64,000 nt of DNA from Brassica napus (lineage: Eukaryota > Streptophyta > Magnoliopsida > Brassicales > Brassicaceae), in the NCBI RefSeq assembly GCF_020379485.1, contig NC_063452.1:32139608-32203607 (forward strand). Reading direction: 5' to 3'. Below the pieces are notes generated by a model that made no database searches, had not been told where the DNA came from, and worked only from the letters and a program-made list of their open reading frames with translations. Each line of letters begins with the position of its first letter. The first letter of the stretch is position 1. Shown in pieces: positions 22,960 through 34,188 of the stretch. The position numbers were made by a program, and so were the translations under genes.

Positions 22960-23070
22960 TGTTAGCTATATAAAGCTAAGCTTATATTACACAACACGTT
23001 ATCATCACGAGGCTCTCATACCAAACGAGGTTATACCAGTAAGGTGAGGTTTAATTTATTTTTTCAATAA
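22871..23070. repeat. 89-bp inverted repeat joining two copia elements head-to-head
   Basis: 22871-22959 is the reverse complement of 22982-23070 with only a few mismatches, around a 22-bp spacer. The arms contain the LTR tip (ATTACACAACA) and the primer region (CGTTATCATCACGAGGCTC) of a Ty1/copia family. Reading outward, each arm leads into a separate copia internal region. Confidence 0.92.
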
Positions 23071-23471
23071 TTTAATTATTTTAATTTTGTTCCGGAGTGA
23101 TAGGCTAGGTCTTCTCCGTTTATTTTTCGGAATGATAGGTATTGATGTACCCGACTCATATTTATGATTGGCTATGCCTTCACGGTCAGAGGAACACATG
23201 GTAGGCTTTGCCTCCGTGAATTAAAAGAAAATGTTAAAATGGTAGACTGTGTCTACTCGGACGTTGAATAAAAAAGAAAAGGTTAAAATGGTAGATTGTG
23301 TCTCCTCAGATCATGTGGTGATAGGCTAAGCCTCCAATTTTATTTATAATTTTTAAATTTCTGCATTTATTTTATGCATTATGTTTATGCTTTTAATTTT
23401 TGCCTTTATATTAAACCTTTAATTTCCACATTTAAATTCTTATTTTTATTATCTTTTTATATTATTATTCT

Positions 23472-25000
23472 ATGAATACAATTATCCTGTCGAGTTTAAC
23501 AAATCTCAAAATAAATGCCCTTGATATCACGGGATATAATTATATGACCTGGGCAGTGGGTGCAAATATGCACCTAAGAGGAAACATGCTTTTGGAAACC
23601 ATCGATAATTCGAAAATGGTGTCGAATGAGAAAAAAGAAAAAAAATTATGGTATTTTTACGACACCACATAGATGATGGCTTAAAAGATGAATTTATTAC
23701 CAAAGAGGATAATCAGGATCTCTGGCAATCATTAAAAGAGAGGGTTGATCACCAGAAATATGTGATCTTAGCGAAAGACAAACACGAGTAGATCCATCTC
23801 TGGTTTCAGGACTACAATAGTGTTAGTGAATATAATTTCGCGATGTTCGAAATTCATTGAGGATGATTTTATGTGGAGAGAAAATAAGTGATTATGATAT
23901 GATTAAAAAAACTCTCTCCAAGTTCCATCCTGAAAATGTAGGCATGAATCAACAGTATTGGGAGAATGGTTATACCCGTTACTCCAAGTTAATGCAAGTC
24001 CTCCTTGTAGCAAAGCAAAAAAATCAACTCATGACTTTAAACCATCATGCTCATTCCACTGGATCTGCTCGATTTCGAAGCAAATGTTGCATCATTCACA
24101 TGATAATTGGAGAGGTCGAGGACGTGGATCATTATCATGGTCGTGAAAGAGGACGAGGAAGAAGATTTTGTCCGTATGAAGAAAGAAATATAAGGACTTC
24201 CACGAAAATGAAAAAGCCCGGAGGATTAAAGAAAAACAAAAAAGGTTTGCTCCATGCTCAAAAACGCGACCTCCGCGGCCATGGACTCGTCGGTTATACG
24301 CTTGGCGGAGGAGAGCCGCTGCGATTTGCTCAAATCGGTGAAAAACGCGGAAACATATAAAAACTTGAAATTTGGTTGATTTTGGCTCGAAATCGTCTTC
24401 TAAACATAGATTTCACAATTTAGATTTTAAATCCAGTTGATACTGGGATGAAATCGGCAAAAAAACGTAAGTGAAAATAAATGGTGGCCGCGTCAGTGAC
24501 ACATAAATTTTTTATGTCAAAGAAGAACATAATTGTGAAATGACATACTTACCCTCACTTTAAATATATGAGCTAAAGTAAACATTAAATACGTGAATTG
24601 GAACATCAAACTCAACACTTGTCATTTAACCAAATCAGCAATACCACCTCGGTTACCAAAAATAATTGTACAATACCGAAATCACAAATATATATATATA
24701 TATATATCTACATAGAAATTTTAATTTTAATTATATAATATTTTTAAAAACCAAAAATAAATCCCAAATTAATCTTTTCTTAATCCCCGATTAACTAATT
24801 CGGCGCTAGGCCTTATCCCACCGCACACGAAGCGCCTAGTGCAATTTTGAACATGGGGTTTGCTACAGATGCGGCATGAAAGGACATTGGGTATTGGTCA
24901 TCGTACACCAAAAAAGTTAGCCGATCTGTATAGAGAATCCCAAAAAGAGAAAAATAAAGTAAGTGAAACAAACTTCATATTGATTAACCCGGTCCATCTT
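23472..25000 (+). pseudogene. Copia gag remnant, interrupted by a MITE
   Basis: The first part reads MNTIILSSLTNLKINALDIT then GYNYMTWAVGANMHLRGN, typical of plant copia gag (UBN2-type). After a frameshift near 23670 it continues (LWQSLKERVDHQKYVILAK-like, then LCGEKISDYDMIKKTLSKFH). A basic GRG-rich segment lies near 24100-24190. The gag then jumps over the MITE to a zinc knuckle (CYRCGMKGHW at about 24864-24893), followed by HRTPKKLADLYRESQKEKN. Several lesions; not translatable as one protein. Confidence 0.82.
24252..24856. mobile_element. hAT-type non-autonomous element (605 bp) inside copia gag
   Basis: Terminal inverted repeats CCATGCTCAAAA and TTTTGAACATGG (11 of 12). Exact 8-bp target duplication GGTTTGCT at 24244-24251 and 24857-24864. 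Removing it rejoins the copia gag sequence just before the zinc knuckle, which independently supports the boundaries. Confidence 0.88.
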
Positions 25001-26124
25001 TTCATGGGTTAAATGATGATACCCATTTTGATGTGTTAGATTTTCTGGTTGTCCAGAAAATATCGATGAGTAATAAGATAGATGTGATATAATGCTTATG
25101 GTATCGCCAAGGGGGGCGAAATTTAAAATAATTGACTCATTATACTCCCCCGAGTCTCATAGTAATTTATTAAGTTTTAAGGATATCAGTTGGGGGGGAA
25201 TGAATATCATATTGAGACTACGAGGAAAATGGCATTGAATATCTTTGCATTATGTCCGAGAGGAAACATATATTAGAAGAGTTAAGAATGTTATTCTCTG
25301 GACTATATTGTACGAAAATACACATGACTGAATCCTATGCCACAATAATTCTGAAGTTTACTAGTACATTTAAAGTCTGGTAAGAGAGGTTAGGACATCC
25401 TTGTTCAGCCATGATCAGAAAAATAGTAAAATTCAAAATGCCATCCGTTGAAAAATGAGAGCATTATGCAAACGAGCGAATTTACAAGTAATGCATGTTC
25501 ACAAGAAAAATTTATAACTCGGCCATTACCAGCAAAAGTTGGGCACGAATCACCAATATTTTTAGAAAGAATTCATGGTGATATATGTGGGCCGATCCAT
25601 CCACCGTGCGAGCCATTTAAGTATTTCATGGTATTGAATGACACATCTAGTAGATGGTCACATATGTGTCTTTTCACGACACGAAATACGATTTTCGTAA
25701 AGTTCATTGCCCAAATAATAAAGCTGAGAACGCAGTTCTCAAAGTATGCCATTAAGAAAGGAAGGATTGATAATGCTGGTAAATTTACTTCGCAATCCTT
25801 TGATGATTATTGTATGTCAATGGGGATTGATGTGGAGCATCCATTTCCCTATGTTCATATACAAAATGGCATGGCCGACTCATTGATTAAATGGTTGCAG
25901 TTGAATGCAAGACTGTTGATATTGAGAACAAAACTCTCTATTTCTGTATGGGGTCATTCTATATTGCATTCGGCTGAACTGATTCAGTTAAGATTGAGTG
26001 CTTATCATAATTACTCCCCATTACGATTGGCATTTGGGCAAGAGCCAGATGTATCCCATATCCGTGTCTTTGGATATGTGGTCTATGTTCCCATAGCTCC
26101 GCCACAAAGAACAAAATGGGCTCA
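25001..26124 (+). pseudogene. Copia pol remnant: GAG-pre-integrase and integrase core
   Basis: The 25448-26143 frame encodes an integrase core: FLERIHGDICGPIHPPCEPF, then KGRIDNAGKFTSQSFDDYCM, then HPFPYVHIQNGMADSLIKWL. The first two catalytic acids (D in HGDICGP, D in IDNAGKF) are visible. The third, normally E in a NGLAES-type motif, reads NGMADS, an E-to-D change. Before it, 25001-25440 holds degraded protease/pre-integrase sequence with stops. The frame runs 19 bp into the inserted LTR. Confidence 0.82.
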
Positions 26125-27378
26125 TGATAGGCCATGGATTTGACCCACTTTTACCCATGGTTTATAAGTGTTTTAACTAGTATTTATTATATTCTAGAGT
26201 ATATTTATAGGATCGGGAGTGATTTGGAAGAAAGTGATGACTTTGGAGCATTTTGGTGATATTTCGAGAAAGCATCTGAGCTAACCATCGAGCATGACCA
26301 TCGGTCGACATTGAAGTGAAATAATCGATCAATGTTCACATCGTGACATTGATCGACGGGGAAGCGCGCAGAAGCCCGTTTGGTCCCTGCCGACTTAAAG
26401 CCCAAGTCTTCACCAATTTACAAGATTACCCCAGACGAGTTTTAACCTAATTATATAAGCTTGCCAACATGTTATAGGCCAAGTGTGCTTTCTTGTTTTA
26501 CTATTTTCACAGAAAAAAGTTTTCAAGGATTTTTAGTAGATTGGAGAGAAGATCCAAAGAGATTTGTGATTGGAACTCCATTGATATCTATCTATTTATC
26601 TATGAAGTTTTTATACCTAATTGATGTTATGAATTGCTTAGTCATGTCTGAGTAGTTCTCTTGTTAGGTTTAGGGTTTAAATAGGTAATGAGGGATTAGC
26701 CCCAACTATAGATTGCTAAGTTGTGATATTCATCATTAAGATTGTCATTAAAGCATGTTTCAAGTTTAGCTAGCTAGAACTTGATCTAGGAGTTTGAGGT
26801 AAAGGTCATCACTTGCATCTCACTCTTAATCCATCCTAATTGAGCTAAGATTGCTAGAGTAAGGCGAGAGCTGATCTAGGAATTTTAGTGAGCACATTCA
26901 ACCCGCGTGTTAAAGCTTGGCCAAACGCGTTGATCGATATTCTAATCGAATAATCGGTCGACAGTTCAACAAGTGTATCGATCGATATTCCTATAGAATC
27001 ATCGATCGACACTTATATCTGGTCAATAGACAAACCTAGAAAGCGAGAGCCTATCGGTTTGTTTATAAGCGTTGAGCTATTTAATATCATGCATTCAACT
27101 TATTAGGCATCTGTAGGATTATAATCCTGATTACCTGAATAAAAACCCCAAGTCTAGCTACTTTCATCTAAAGTATCAAAACCCCAATCAAATCAATCGA
27201 GCAACTGTCTTGCTCACAAACTTGCAACTTTACAATTAATCATAATCAACCTAAGTTAATCAATCTGATTATATTTATTAGGTTCCCTAGCTCCCTGTGA
27301 ATTTGATCCCTAAGTACTACAACCAAACCTCTTATTTGATAGAGTAATTCACTCCTTAGGGTAATTTGAGTGAGATCA
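26125..27378 (+). mobile_element. Tat/Athila-like 5' LTR, type I (1254 bp)
   Basis: Runs from TGATAGGCCATGG to GAGTGAGATCA, directly before AATT and the primer site at 27383. It resembles the LTR at 13756 but differs strongly from the LTR at 32166 that closes the same element. It inserted into the copia integrase region. No target duplication was found (GCTCA left, ATTAT after 33539). Confidence 0.85.
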
Positions 27379-27382
27379 AATT

Positions 27383-27400
27383 TGGCGCCATTGCCGGGGA
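27383..27400 (+). promoter_or_regulatory. tRNA-Asp primer-binding site
   Basis: TGGCGCCATTGCCGGGGA is complementary to the 3' end of tRNA-Asp apart from one base. This is the primer used for minus-strand synthesis by the Tat/Athila lineage of Ty3/gypsy elements. Confidence 0.9.
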
Positions 27401-27493
27401 GCTTTGATCGCTTGATAGATTTAATTCGATTTAGTCTAGGTTATTTCTTAAAATCACTTTCTGACACAAAATTTTTCCTGTCTTTTCAGGTGC

Positions 27494-28651
27494 ATGCCCA
27501 TCAGTACCAGAAGCAACAAGGAAATTCAACTTCTATTCTCATCAGATCCTGCAAGTTTGGAACGTTCAATCCGCAAAGGAAGACGCTCCTCATCGATCGA
27601 CAACAACACCGGTTCGTCGCTCGATTCTCGTCAACCACCGTCGACCCAGACACCAGTCTCGTCGACCGACACTCGCTCACCACCGTCAACCGGAGACACT
27701 CTTCTGTCGACTGATATCTTCCAACCGACATTGATCAATACTTCAGTCCGAACATCGATTGATACTGAGCCGCGAGACATGGTTGCGACTTTGATTTTTG
27801 TACGAGATGATAATGGGGAACTGCATGACAAGGATGGTCATCTGCGTAATATGGCAGGTCGGAGGATAGATGCTCAGGGGGCTGCAATCCTGGAGCCCGA
27901 TACTGATGCTACAGGAAATGCTCAACCTGTAGATGAGGCTCCTCGACCCATAACATTGGCTGATTACAACCGTCCAGATCAGTTCTATGCCAACATATCA
28001 GCTATTCGTCCTCCAGCTATCTAGAGAGGCGATTTCGAATGGAAGCCGTAGTACTACACACTCGTGGGACAGACGCCCTACTGTGGGTTATCTCACGAGC
28101 ATCCTATGGACCAGCTGGAGAGGTTCAAGGATCTTATATCTGCTATAAAAGTCAATGGAGTCCCTTAGGACTACCTATTTTGCAAGCTCTTCAAGTTCTC
28201 ACTTGCTGGAGAGGCTTCGCATTGGCTTAAGCAATTACCACCAGGATCTCTTACGTCCTGGGCCGACATCAAGAACGCATTCCTGCGTAACTTTTTCGAT
28301 GAGGCACGTGCTGAAGACTTGAGGAGCAATATGGCTACATTCGCGCATGAGCCTACAGAATCATTCAGAAGCTCCTGGATCAGATTCAAGTTTTATCAGA
28401 GGGACTGTCCACACCATGGATTCAATGAGGTGCAGCTATTCAGCACTTTCTTTAGAGGCATCGCAATGCAGTATCAGATGGCTCTTGATGCTTCCAGCGA
28501 TGGGAACTTCAACACTAGGAATCCAGCAACATCAACAACACTGATTTTGAGCGGAAGAGATCTGCAGCCATCATTGGGAATGACCAGATGGATGAGGTTA
28601 GAGCAAAGCTGGACAGTGTTCACAAGCTTCTCAAGAAGCAAGTTTGCTTAG
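27494..28651 (+). pseudogene. Retrotransposon gag (Tat/Athila-like), three nonsense codons
   Basis: A single frame from ATG 27494 gives MPISTRSNKEIQ, a CGATCGACA-rich N-terminal segment (residues about 30-85), MVATLIFVRDDNGELHDKDG, then a typical retrotransposon gag domain (HEHPMDQLERFKDLISAIKV, then FSLAGEASHWLKQLPPGSLT, then FFDEARAEDLRSNMATFAHE and QRDCPHHGFNEVQL). TAG codons at 28022, 28049 and 28166 break it; each fits a C-to-T change in a glutamine or nearby codon. A frameshift follows near 28651, after which 28705-29061 continues the gag tail in another frame (NFISGTGFQDSRNQSGNMNF, asparagine/serine-rich). Confidence 0.85.
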
Positions 28652-28704
28652 TATAGGATGCAGAAGCTGTAGACACAGAGGGTAGAGCAGAGGTAGAAGA
28701 ACAT

Positions 28705-30162
28705 GTGAACTTCATCAGTGGAACTGGATTCCAGGATTCTAGAAACCAGAGTGGGAACATGAACTTCTATGGCAATGGACAGAGGAGTAATTTAAGCCAG
28801 AGTTCGCAGTACCAAAAACCCTACAGCAACAACTACAGCAGCAACTACATGAGTTATGGAAACTCATCCTACCCGAAGCCACCACCACCTACTCAGGAGA
28901 GCAAGATTGAAGCACTGCTTGATAGGGTTCTTGAGGGACAGCAGAGCATGACGATGGAATTCAATTGGAAAATTGATTCTGTCTACAACAACCTGAACAC
29001 AAAGTTTGAGACTTTAAGCACTCATGTGAAGAAGCTGAAGATACAGGTTGTTCAGACATGAGAAGGTGTTAAGAGGCAAGAAGCCTTAACAAGGGGGGGT
29101 AGGAGATGATGTGATGAAGCACCACGTGAATGCCATCGTAGATGATAATTTTTGGCAAGTGGTGAAGCATGAGAAGCTGCACGAGAAAGATTTTGAAGTA
29201 CAGAGCTCGATGAGTTTCAGTGGATCGCATTGGTGTCGATCGACGCCAGACTTCGAACATCGATCGACGAACGTCAACCAGGACCGATCGACAGCTTCTC
29301 CAAAACATCGATCGACGACACCTGCAGAATCGACCGCATCTTGCAATGCCGTGAGGATCATGACTCACGAGGAGTTCGCAACAAGACACCCACATCCGCC
29401 TAGCCCTATTTACCCACAGATTGTGGATGTTCTTCAGAGAGACCAAGGAGACTAAAGAGGACATTAGGAAAATGTTCTCTGAGGCCAGAGAGTAGATGAA
29501 ATATAGGATTACACTGAAGAAGAGGAGTGATCGTCAGAAGTTTGCAATACCATGTACGGTGAAGGGTATTGAGTTCCCACATGCATTATGTGACACAGGA
29601 GCGTCAGTGAGCATCCTACCTAGGGTTATGGCAGACAATCTAGGTTTGAAGGTGGTGCCTTCCAAGGACATTCAATTTTGTGGATTGTTCTCAGAGGAGC
29701 TCAGGAGCAATTGTAAGAAACCTAGAGGTGCAGATTGGTAATGCCCTAGTTCCAGTAGATTTCTATATCTTGGATATCAACCTGAACTGGAACTCTTCTC
29801 TGTTGCTTAGGAGAGCCTTCTTGTCAACAGCTGGAGCAGTATGCAACATTCAAACCAACCAGTTGTTTCTGATACTCATAGACCCACATGTCTACTACGA
29901 TCCTATTCTAGTCATAAAGCCACAGACATCCTCCAGAAGAATTGATGATCCAGGACTCATAGCAGCATGCCACTGTGGAGCCGAGTACGAGACAAAGTAT
30001 TATGCGTCGATCGAAAATCACACCGCAACATCGATCCACAGTGCCAAACAGAAATCGATCGACAGCAGTCCAGGCGATTTGGAGAATGACTACTACAATC
30101 CCACCATGGTGGTACACACTGCGAATACCCACCAGAGATACCCTGCATACAGAGGAGTATGA
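28705..30162 (+). pseudogene. Gag C-terminus and aspartic protease region
   Basis: 28705-29061 is the gag tail with a short helix (SKIEALLDRVLEGQQSMTME). 29111-29455 encodes a linker in which four CGATCGAC words translate as RST repeats. 29496-29741 carries the protease core with the active-site motif CDTGASVSILPRVMADNLGL. It shifts frame near 29700 and continues as VQIGNALVPVDFYILDINLN then RRAFLSTAGAVCNI. No reverse transcriptase, RNase H or integrase follows before the 3' LTR, so the element could not have moved alone even before decay. Confidence 0.82.
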
Positions 30163-30654
30163 TGAGGATTATGAGGAGGAATGAGCTACAGAGAACAGAG
30201 GCATTGTTGCTGATAAAGATAGACTCCTCCACCATTCCTCTTGGACAAGAAATGCGACGTCGATCGACAAAAACATCCCAACATCGATCGACACTCATCA
30301 TCACCAGATAAACCGCAAACGAGCATCGACCGACATTGCCTACTACCCATCGATCAACACTGGAGTCGACCGTGCACGAGAAGGAGATTACTCAATTGGC
30401 AGTTGGGCAGATGATCACTATCACGAGAGCTATGCAGTAGAAACAGCAGTACATGAGCCAGAAGTAGATGAACCTCATGAAGGTTTCACATATGAGGAAC
30501 TTCTTAATCACCAGGAACGCTCAGATACAGATTCACTGTTTGCAAAATATTGTGGAAGAGGCACCTGTTTCTACCATCCTTTCCCCGGGGCTAGACGCCC
30601 ATCGATCGACATCAACATGCTTCTTGTCCAGCAAGAGAGTATGGGAGTAGTCTA
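30163..30654 (+). other. Post-protease spacer rich in CGATCGACA words
   Basis: Non-coding in any single frame. Contains at least five CGATCGACA-like words (near 30259, 30287, 30325, 30347 and 30600). Confidence 0.6.
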
Positions 30655-30860
30655 CAGAAGTAATAGTCTTCAGAGACTCTATTGCACTTAATGGTTGATG
30701 CTATATCTTCATATGATATGAGGTGGTCAATGGGATCTTCATGAGGAACACCAAGAAAATTTGCTGACTCACAATAGAGATATATGCAGGGTTCAGCTCA
30801 AATCAAGTCCTCTGGAGTGTAGAACGAAGAATCTCAAACCTGTTATCATAGAACTCTTCC
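30655..30860 (-). mobile_element. Inverted gag fragment inside the plus-strand element
   Basis: The minus-strand translation gives EEFYDNRFEILRS, FELNPAYISIVSQQ and, after a frameshift, HEDPIDHLISYEDIASTIKC then VSEDYYFC, which matches the gag region represented by 27985-28190 (plus) and about 38640-38830 (minus). It lies in opposite orientation to the gag/protease of its host element. Confidence 0.72.
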
Positions 30861-32165
30861 ACTTCATCGCCGATTGACACCGGACGCATATCAGAGCAGA
30901 AGGAGTTTGAAGTGTGTCAAAATATTTTTGATGGAAGAACCACCAGGCGACCAGACAAGTCTGGAGCAAAGAAGAGGAAGAAATGGAATCAATACTGTTC
31001 ATCGACAAAAAAAAGACTAGAGAAAAACGAGTTTGCACAAGAATCGGCGATGGCTAGCTAAAATCGATCAACAGAGCATCAGGAGTATCGATAGCCACTT
31101 AAATGTGTTGATCGCCACTCATATCAAAAGCAAGTATGTCGTTTTTTCTTGTTAAATTTAGTCCTTATGATTTATTTTTTCCACCAATCTTAGATTGTAT
31201 AACACTAAGGACATTGTTGTTTAAGCATGGGGGAGGTTTTACAGATATTGAGTTTTGTTTTGAACTTTTGTTTTATGAGTATTTATTTAGTTTTATTGAG
31301 TCAAGAAGGGAATGATGAACTCTTTCAATTTTACTTACTATTTAACCATTCTCTAGCATAATTCTTTGAGGTTATTGAGTGCAGGGTGTACTGAATGGAT
31401 ACGGTAAAGTGGATCGCCTGCCAATAACATCCACGCTAGCTGAGAAAGTCTGAAGGAACCAAAGCTGACCTCCAACCTTAATCAAATTAGCGTTCTTGTT
31501 TTGAGGCTTGGTATACACTGTATCGGATTCCTCCTGCAAGTCTGGAAGGTAAAAGTCTTTGTGTTTTTGGTTCCCCTCTCACCTCTCTTTGGCATCTATA
31601 TACTATAAAAGATTGAAATGAGTTTTTGCAGTTTAGAGGGGTAGGAATGTTTCCCGCAGCCCCATTATTCTACTCTAATAGAATGATCACACATTGTTGG
31701 AAAGCGAGGGATAGGTACATTACCGATGACCCACTATTCGCCTACACTTTGCAAAAATAAAAAATAAATAAATAAATATCGAAAAGAAGATGAATAAGAC
31801 GGACTGCATCTGCGTCACTATTCATTGTAATTGAGATATAAGATTCAGAGAAGAGAAAGGGAAATAATCAGTGAAGAGTACATGTGTGTTCAGATACTTG
31901 TTGGGGTAAGAATGTGTCCTTTAATCGATACTCCCAAGATTTAGCCTACACATTTATATGCAGAAATGAGGTCAGTAGAGGGGTATGTCAGGCGAAATCA
32001 GCTGAGCAGTAGGCTGGATAGTTTGGTTGCTAAGCTAAGGTCTAGTACATGAAATGTCTCTAAAGTTGGCACTGATCTGACGTGGCTTGCAACTGTTTTC
32101 AACTTCTTTCACATGTTAAATCTTGTTTTGCTTGAGGAGAAGCAAAAGAATAAGTCTAGAGAAGT
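30861..32165 (+). other. 3' non-coding region of the Tat/Athila-like element
   Basis: No coding domain seen. AAGCATGGGGGAGGT near 31225 and GAATAAGTCTAGAGAAGT just before the LTR resemble the purine-rich tracts of this lineage, the second in the polypurine-tract position. Confidence 0.55.
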
Positions 32166-33539
32166 TGATATACCATGGATTTTACCACTTTTAGACCAAG
32201 ATATATGACCTATTTAGAGTATATTATATGGGTTTTGAGTATGTTTTATAGTGTTTTCAGGTTCAGATACGTTTTAGAGAACTTTGGTAATTTTGGAGCT
32301 TTTTGAGGTGTAGAATTGCACAGACGCGTCAGATGTTTAGCTATGGATGAAGACGTTACCACGGTGCGATTGAGCCCATATTTTGATTCAAGATAGATCT
32401 TTGAGTTAGATTTCCAATGCCAACGGTTTGAAGTCAATCAGCATCTTTTAGAGGTTATGCATGTTTTACTGAAGAGTGGTACGTCTGCCTCACGAGAGGA
32501 AGCTGTCGAGGAGATGAAGGAATGTCGATCAACGACACAGCCTTGGTGTCGATCGACGGTGATCCAGGAGATGGTTCGAGCCTATTTCATGACCGACTTA
32601 AGTCCAGAAGTTACCAATTATTACCAGAATGTCCCTGCACGACTTAGCCCCTATTTATATGTTTTCTAAGCCATTGTTGACGGCTACGCTTTCTATGCTT
32701 TCTATTCTAATTTTGTAGGTTTTCTCCTAGGTTAGGAGAGAAGAGAGGAACTCATTCAGAGTCCTCTTGGAATTCCATTAGTTTTGGTTTTATTTATATT
32801 TATTCTATTCAACTATGATTTTTGTGACAAACTTCATGTCTGAATAGATCTACCTGCTAGATCTAGGTTTTCTAGGGTTTTGATGTTCTTCTGAGATATA
32901 GAATTGTTAGGGTGATAATTGAATCTTTCACATAATTGTTCTTAATGCTTGTTTCTGGAGTAGCTAACTAGAAACATGATCAAAGAATAGTTAGGCGCAG
33001 GCGAAAGCATGGTCTATTACCTGAATCTAATCATGTTGAGCTAAGTTGCTAGGCGCACGCGGAAGCTGGTTTAGATAATTTAGTGAACAAATCGAATTAG
33101 TTCTTAATGCTTTTCTAGAAGGAGTATCGATCGATACTCAACCATTGGTATCGATCGACGCTCGTTCATAAATTTGCATGCGAGAGCTGGAATCACATGA
33201 TTCCAGGCATCTGATTAGTAAGCGCATGCGAGAGCTAGTTTACTTGCTTATATGAATTCGAGTTCTAGGATCAACCCTTAACATCTGTAGGTTATAGTTA
33301 TGATAACTTGATTGAAATCCTAAGTCTAGCAACCATCTTTCCATCAAACCACTCATCAATCTACCAAACAATTCACCACTGTTTTAGTATATTTAATACT
33401 TTTATATATATTAGCCTAGGTTAATCGCGGTTTGCTTGAGTCTATTGTGTGTCTACGCTCCCTGTGGATTTGATCCCTGAGTACTACAACTAAACCTTTT
33501 GTTTAAAAGAGTAAAGTCACTCCTTAGAATATGATATCA
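32166..33539 (+). mobile_element. Tat/Athila-like 3' LTR, type II (1374 bp)
   Basis: Runs from TGATATACCATGGATTTTAC to GATATCA. It matches the minus-strand LTR at 15370-16763 closely and that at 39327-40660 more distantly, but is poorly alignable with the 5' LTR at 26125 except at the ends. LTRs of one insertion should start identical, so this pairing is mosaic. Confidence 0.85.
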
Positions 33540-34188
33540 ATTATTTCTCATAGTTTCTGAGAAGTGGGTTCCTCAATTGTTGATTTGAAGTTTTCTGCAA
33601 ATTGTTCACATGTGGGATTTTAGCCTTTCACCTAAAAATATATTTACATTTATCAAATATAAACGGAGATCGAAGAGAAACCAATGTTAGAGACTGATTT
33701 TGAGAAATTACTGATGAAATTTAACAAGATGAATTACTTGGAATCAGATATGTGAGAAAAAGTATTGTCTTTTCATTTATTTTTCTAATTTCTTTGGTCA
33801 ATAATAATGATATTCATGTTATTATTTGCAACTAATTAGTTAATTGGTAATTTTCCAAAAATGGTGGATTCTTCCAACAATTTTCCTTTAAAATGGTATC
33901 ATTCTTCACTTTTGGTTTTATAGGTAGGACATTTCAACAAATCGGACTTAGCAACAAATCGGACTTAGCTATTTGTTAGTGTATAAAGTTGGGAAATTAA
34001 TTATTATTTGGAAAATTCAAGGAATTGTGCAGCCAACACATCGTATTTGTTTTAAGAGAAAAGAAGACACGAAACCCAAGTAGATATTAATGTTGAACGA
34101 TTTTAAAAAGCATCATATATCTTTAAGTACAACCATTAAAAGTCCAACTAATTAGAAACTATATGAAAACGAGTAAAGTTGTAATTAA
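33540..34188. other. Intergenic DNA downstream of the lipid-transfer gene
   Basis: AT-rich, with no recognised gene. The part next to 34188 must hold the 3' UTR and poly(A) signal of the minus-strand gene. Confidence 0.5.

Larger units (their letters stand above)
22982..26124 (+). mobile_element. Ty1/copia element, plus strand, 3'-truncated by a Ty3/gypsy-type LTR
   Basis: Leader with repeated GATAGGCTA/GCCTCC words (23100-23340), gag (23472-25000) and pol up to the integrase (to 26124). The frame breaks at 26125 where a Tat/Athila-like LTR starts, and I do not find the rest of pol after 33539. A hAT MITE (24252-24856) splits gag. Multiple stops and frameshifts. Confidence 0.85.

Noticed and set aside
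29069..30304. Minus-strand frames opposite gag-protease
   Set aside because: Shadows of the plus-strand coding; the protease motif CDTGAS fixes the real strand.
32457..32669. 70-aa protein (LLKSGTSASREEAVEEM...), also at 16270-16461
   Set aside because: Conserved between the two places because both are type II LTRs, not because of coding.
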